Source: Escarpia spicata
Taxonomy: Eukaryota > Annelida > Polychaeta > Sabellida > Siboglinidae
Reading direction: 5' to 3'
Assembly (NCBI GenBank): GCA_963995525.1
Contig: OZ023212.1
Span: 8,102,898-8,166,897 of the forward strand
Length of the DNA: 64,000 bases
Each line of letters begins with the position of its first letter. Positions within the stretch are counted from its first letter, which is position 1. Position numbers and translations under genes: made by a program. Shown piece after piece: positions 62,950 through 64,000 of the stretch. Under the pieces are notes generated by a model. That model made no database searches and was not told where the DNA came from. It saw only the letters and a list, made by a program, of their open reading frames with translations.

Positions 62950-64000
62950 ACCCTGTATGACGTCACCAAACTGCTACGGGTAGTAATTTTGTACGCGAGG
63001 TGAGTTGATCAAACAGGTAGTGATTTGGTTATCCATCGTTTTGAACTTGCGCGCTTGAATATAATTCCATCATGTTACGTCATGGTCAGTGAGTGACGTC
63101 ATGGTACGTGCAGTCATTTTGACCAACACGCCGCACGAATCAAACTATAGACACGAGTTGTACAAACGAAACACTAAACTTAGCCGTAATTTTGTGCGCG
63201 AGGTGAGTTGGTCAAGCAGGTAGTGCTTTGGTTAGACCTTGTTTTGAACTTGCGCGTATGTAATGTAATCCCTTCGTGTGACGTCATGATGCAGTGACAT
63301 CGTTAAACTATAAACTGCTACGCGCAGTAATTTTGTGCGCGAGGTGAGTTGGTTAAACAGGTAGTGATTTGGTTAGACATAGTTTTGAGCTTTCGCACTT
63401 GAATGTAATTCCATCATCAGGGTCAATGACGTCATGGTCAGTGACGTCATAAATCTACTACGAGCAGTAATTTTGTACGCGAGATGAGTTGGTTATACAG
63501 GTAGTGATTTGGTTAGCCATAGTTTTGAGCTTTCGCACTTGAATGTAATTCCATCATCAGGGTCAATGACGTCATGGTCAGTGACGTCATCAAATTGCTA
63601 CGCGCAGTAATTTTGTACGCGAGGTGAGTTGGTTAAACAGGTAGTGCTTCGGTTAGACCTTGTTTTGAAATTGCGCGTATGTAATGTAATCCCTTCATGT
63701 GACGTCATGATGCAGTGACATCGTTAAACTATAAACTGTTACGCGCCGTAATTTTGTGCGCGAGGTGAGTTGGTTATACTGGTAGTGATTTGGTTAGCCA
63801 TTGTTTTGAATTTGTGCATTTGAATATAAGCCTATCATGTGATGTTATGGTCAGTGACGTTGTGTTACAGCGAGTGGAAAATTCCCCTGTAAAATGTCAT
63901 TCTAGAAGTTTCTTTGATACTTTTAAACAGGTAGCGCTTTGGTTAGCCATTGTTTTGAGCTTTCGCGCTTGAATATAATTCCATCATGTAACGTTATGGT
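62950..64000 (+). repeat. 140-bp tandem repeat carrying CRE-type TGACGTCA sites, running off the window
   Basis: GTACGCGAGGTGAGTTG or GTGCGCGAGGTGAGTTG begins at 62991, 63194, 63335, 63475, 63615 and 63755, giving a first spacing of 203 bp and then 141, 140, 140 and 140 bp. A partial further unit reaches the window end. Each unit also has GGTAGTGATTTGGTTAG and GAATGTAATTCCATCAT. Perfect TGACGTCA palindromes occur at 62958, 63094, 63279, 63427, 63442, 63567, 63582 and 63700. No coding content. Confidence 0.9.

Overview
The window is eukaryotic and most likely from a marine invertebrate. It has no operons, it is dominated by microsatellites, a very large satellite array, LINE remnants and DNA transposons, and it carries a Polinton/Maverick element of the animal type. 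I cannot fix the species. No intact host gene can be supported; one possible host exon is noted at 50361-50571.

Region 1 (1-12180) is a flank followed by a complete-ended but dead Polinton (264-12174). It has inverted repeats of about 380 bp and a perfect 6-bp target duplication, TATGCC, on both sides. Plus strand, left to right: a NADAR-domain gene next to the left repeat, a packaging ATPase, a small basic core-like protein, a conserved Polinton protein with a 15-glutamine tract, a DDE integrase with a chromodomain, and an internal piece of the major capsid protein. Minus strand: a protein-primed family B DNA polymerase that has lost its C-terminal third or so, a C2H2 zinc-finger protein just upstream of it, and a cluster of unrecognised genes. 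Almost every gene has stops or frameshifts. Deletions removed the capsid N-terminus and the capsid/polymerase C-termini. Together the genes would have replicated (polymerase), integrated (integrase) and packaged (ATPase, capsid) a virus-like transposon.

Region 2 (12181-41110) is a short flank and a TG/TATAGA microsatellite leading into about 27.9 kb of an 84-bp satellite (about 330 copies). Because 84 is 28 codons and the consensus has no stop in several frames, it produces enormous open frames on both strands, up to about 2,900 codons. Single-base-deleted 83-bp units and rare variants recur at fixed offsets (3357, 8476, 838 and 1174 bp), showing nested higher-order duplications.

Region 3 (41110-57600) is a repeat graveyard: an RT C-terminal LINE fragment abutting the satellite, two CR1-type minus-strand copies, small LINE C-terminal fragments, AC/GT/GA microsatellites (one with a 200-N gap), a roughly 0.9-kb AT-cored palindrome built from a TACTGTACTCGAGTAGGCC-like minisatellite, a MITE, and a pogo-like transposon end.

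Region 4 (57600-64000) holds a 2.8-kb DNA transposon-like unit (58034-60812) with inverted repeats of about 280 bp. It encloses two divergent gene remnants, one with a DTDVVVLAV motif and one hAT/DUF4371-like. Next come another LINE tail, a TGTTAAAGGATAGG interspersed motif field, and a 140-bp tandem repeat running to the window edge that carries eight perfect TGACGTCA (CRE/ATF) palindromes.
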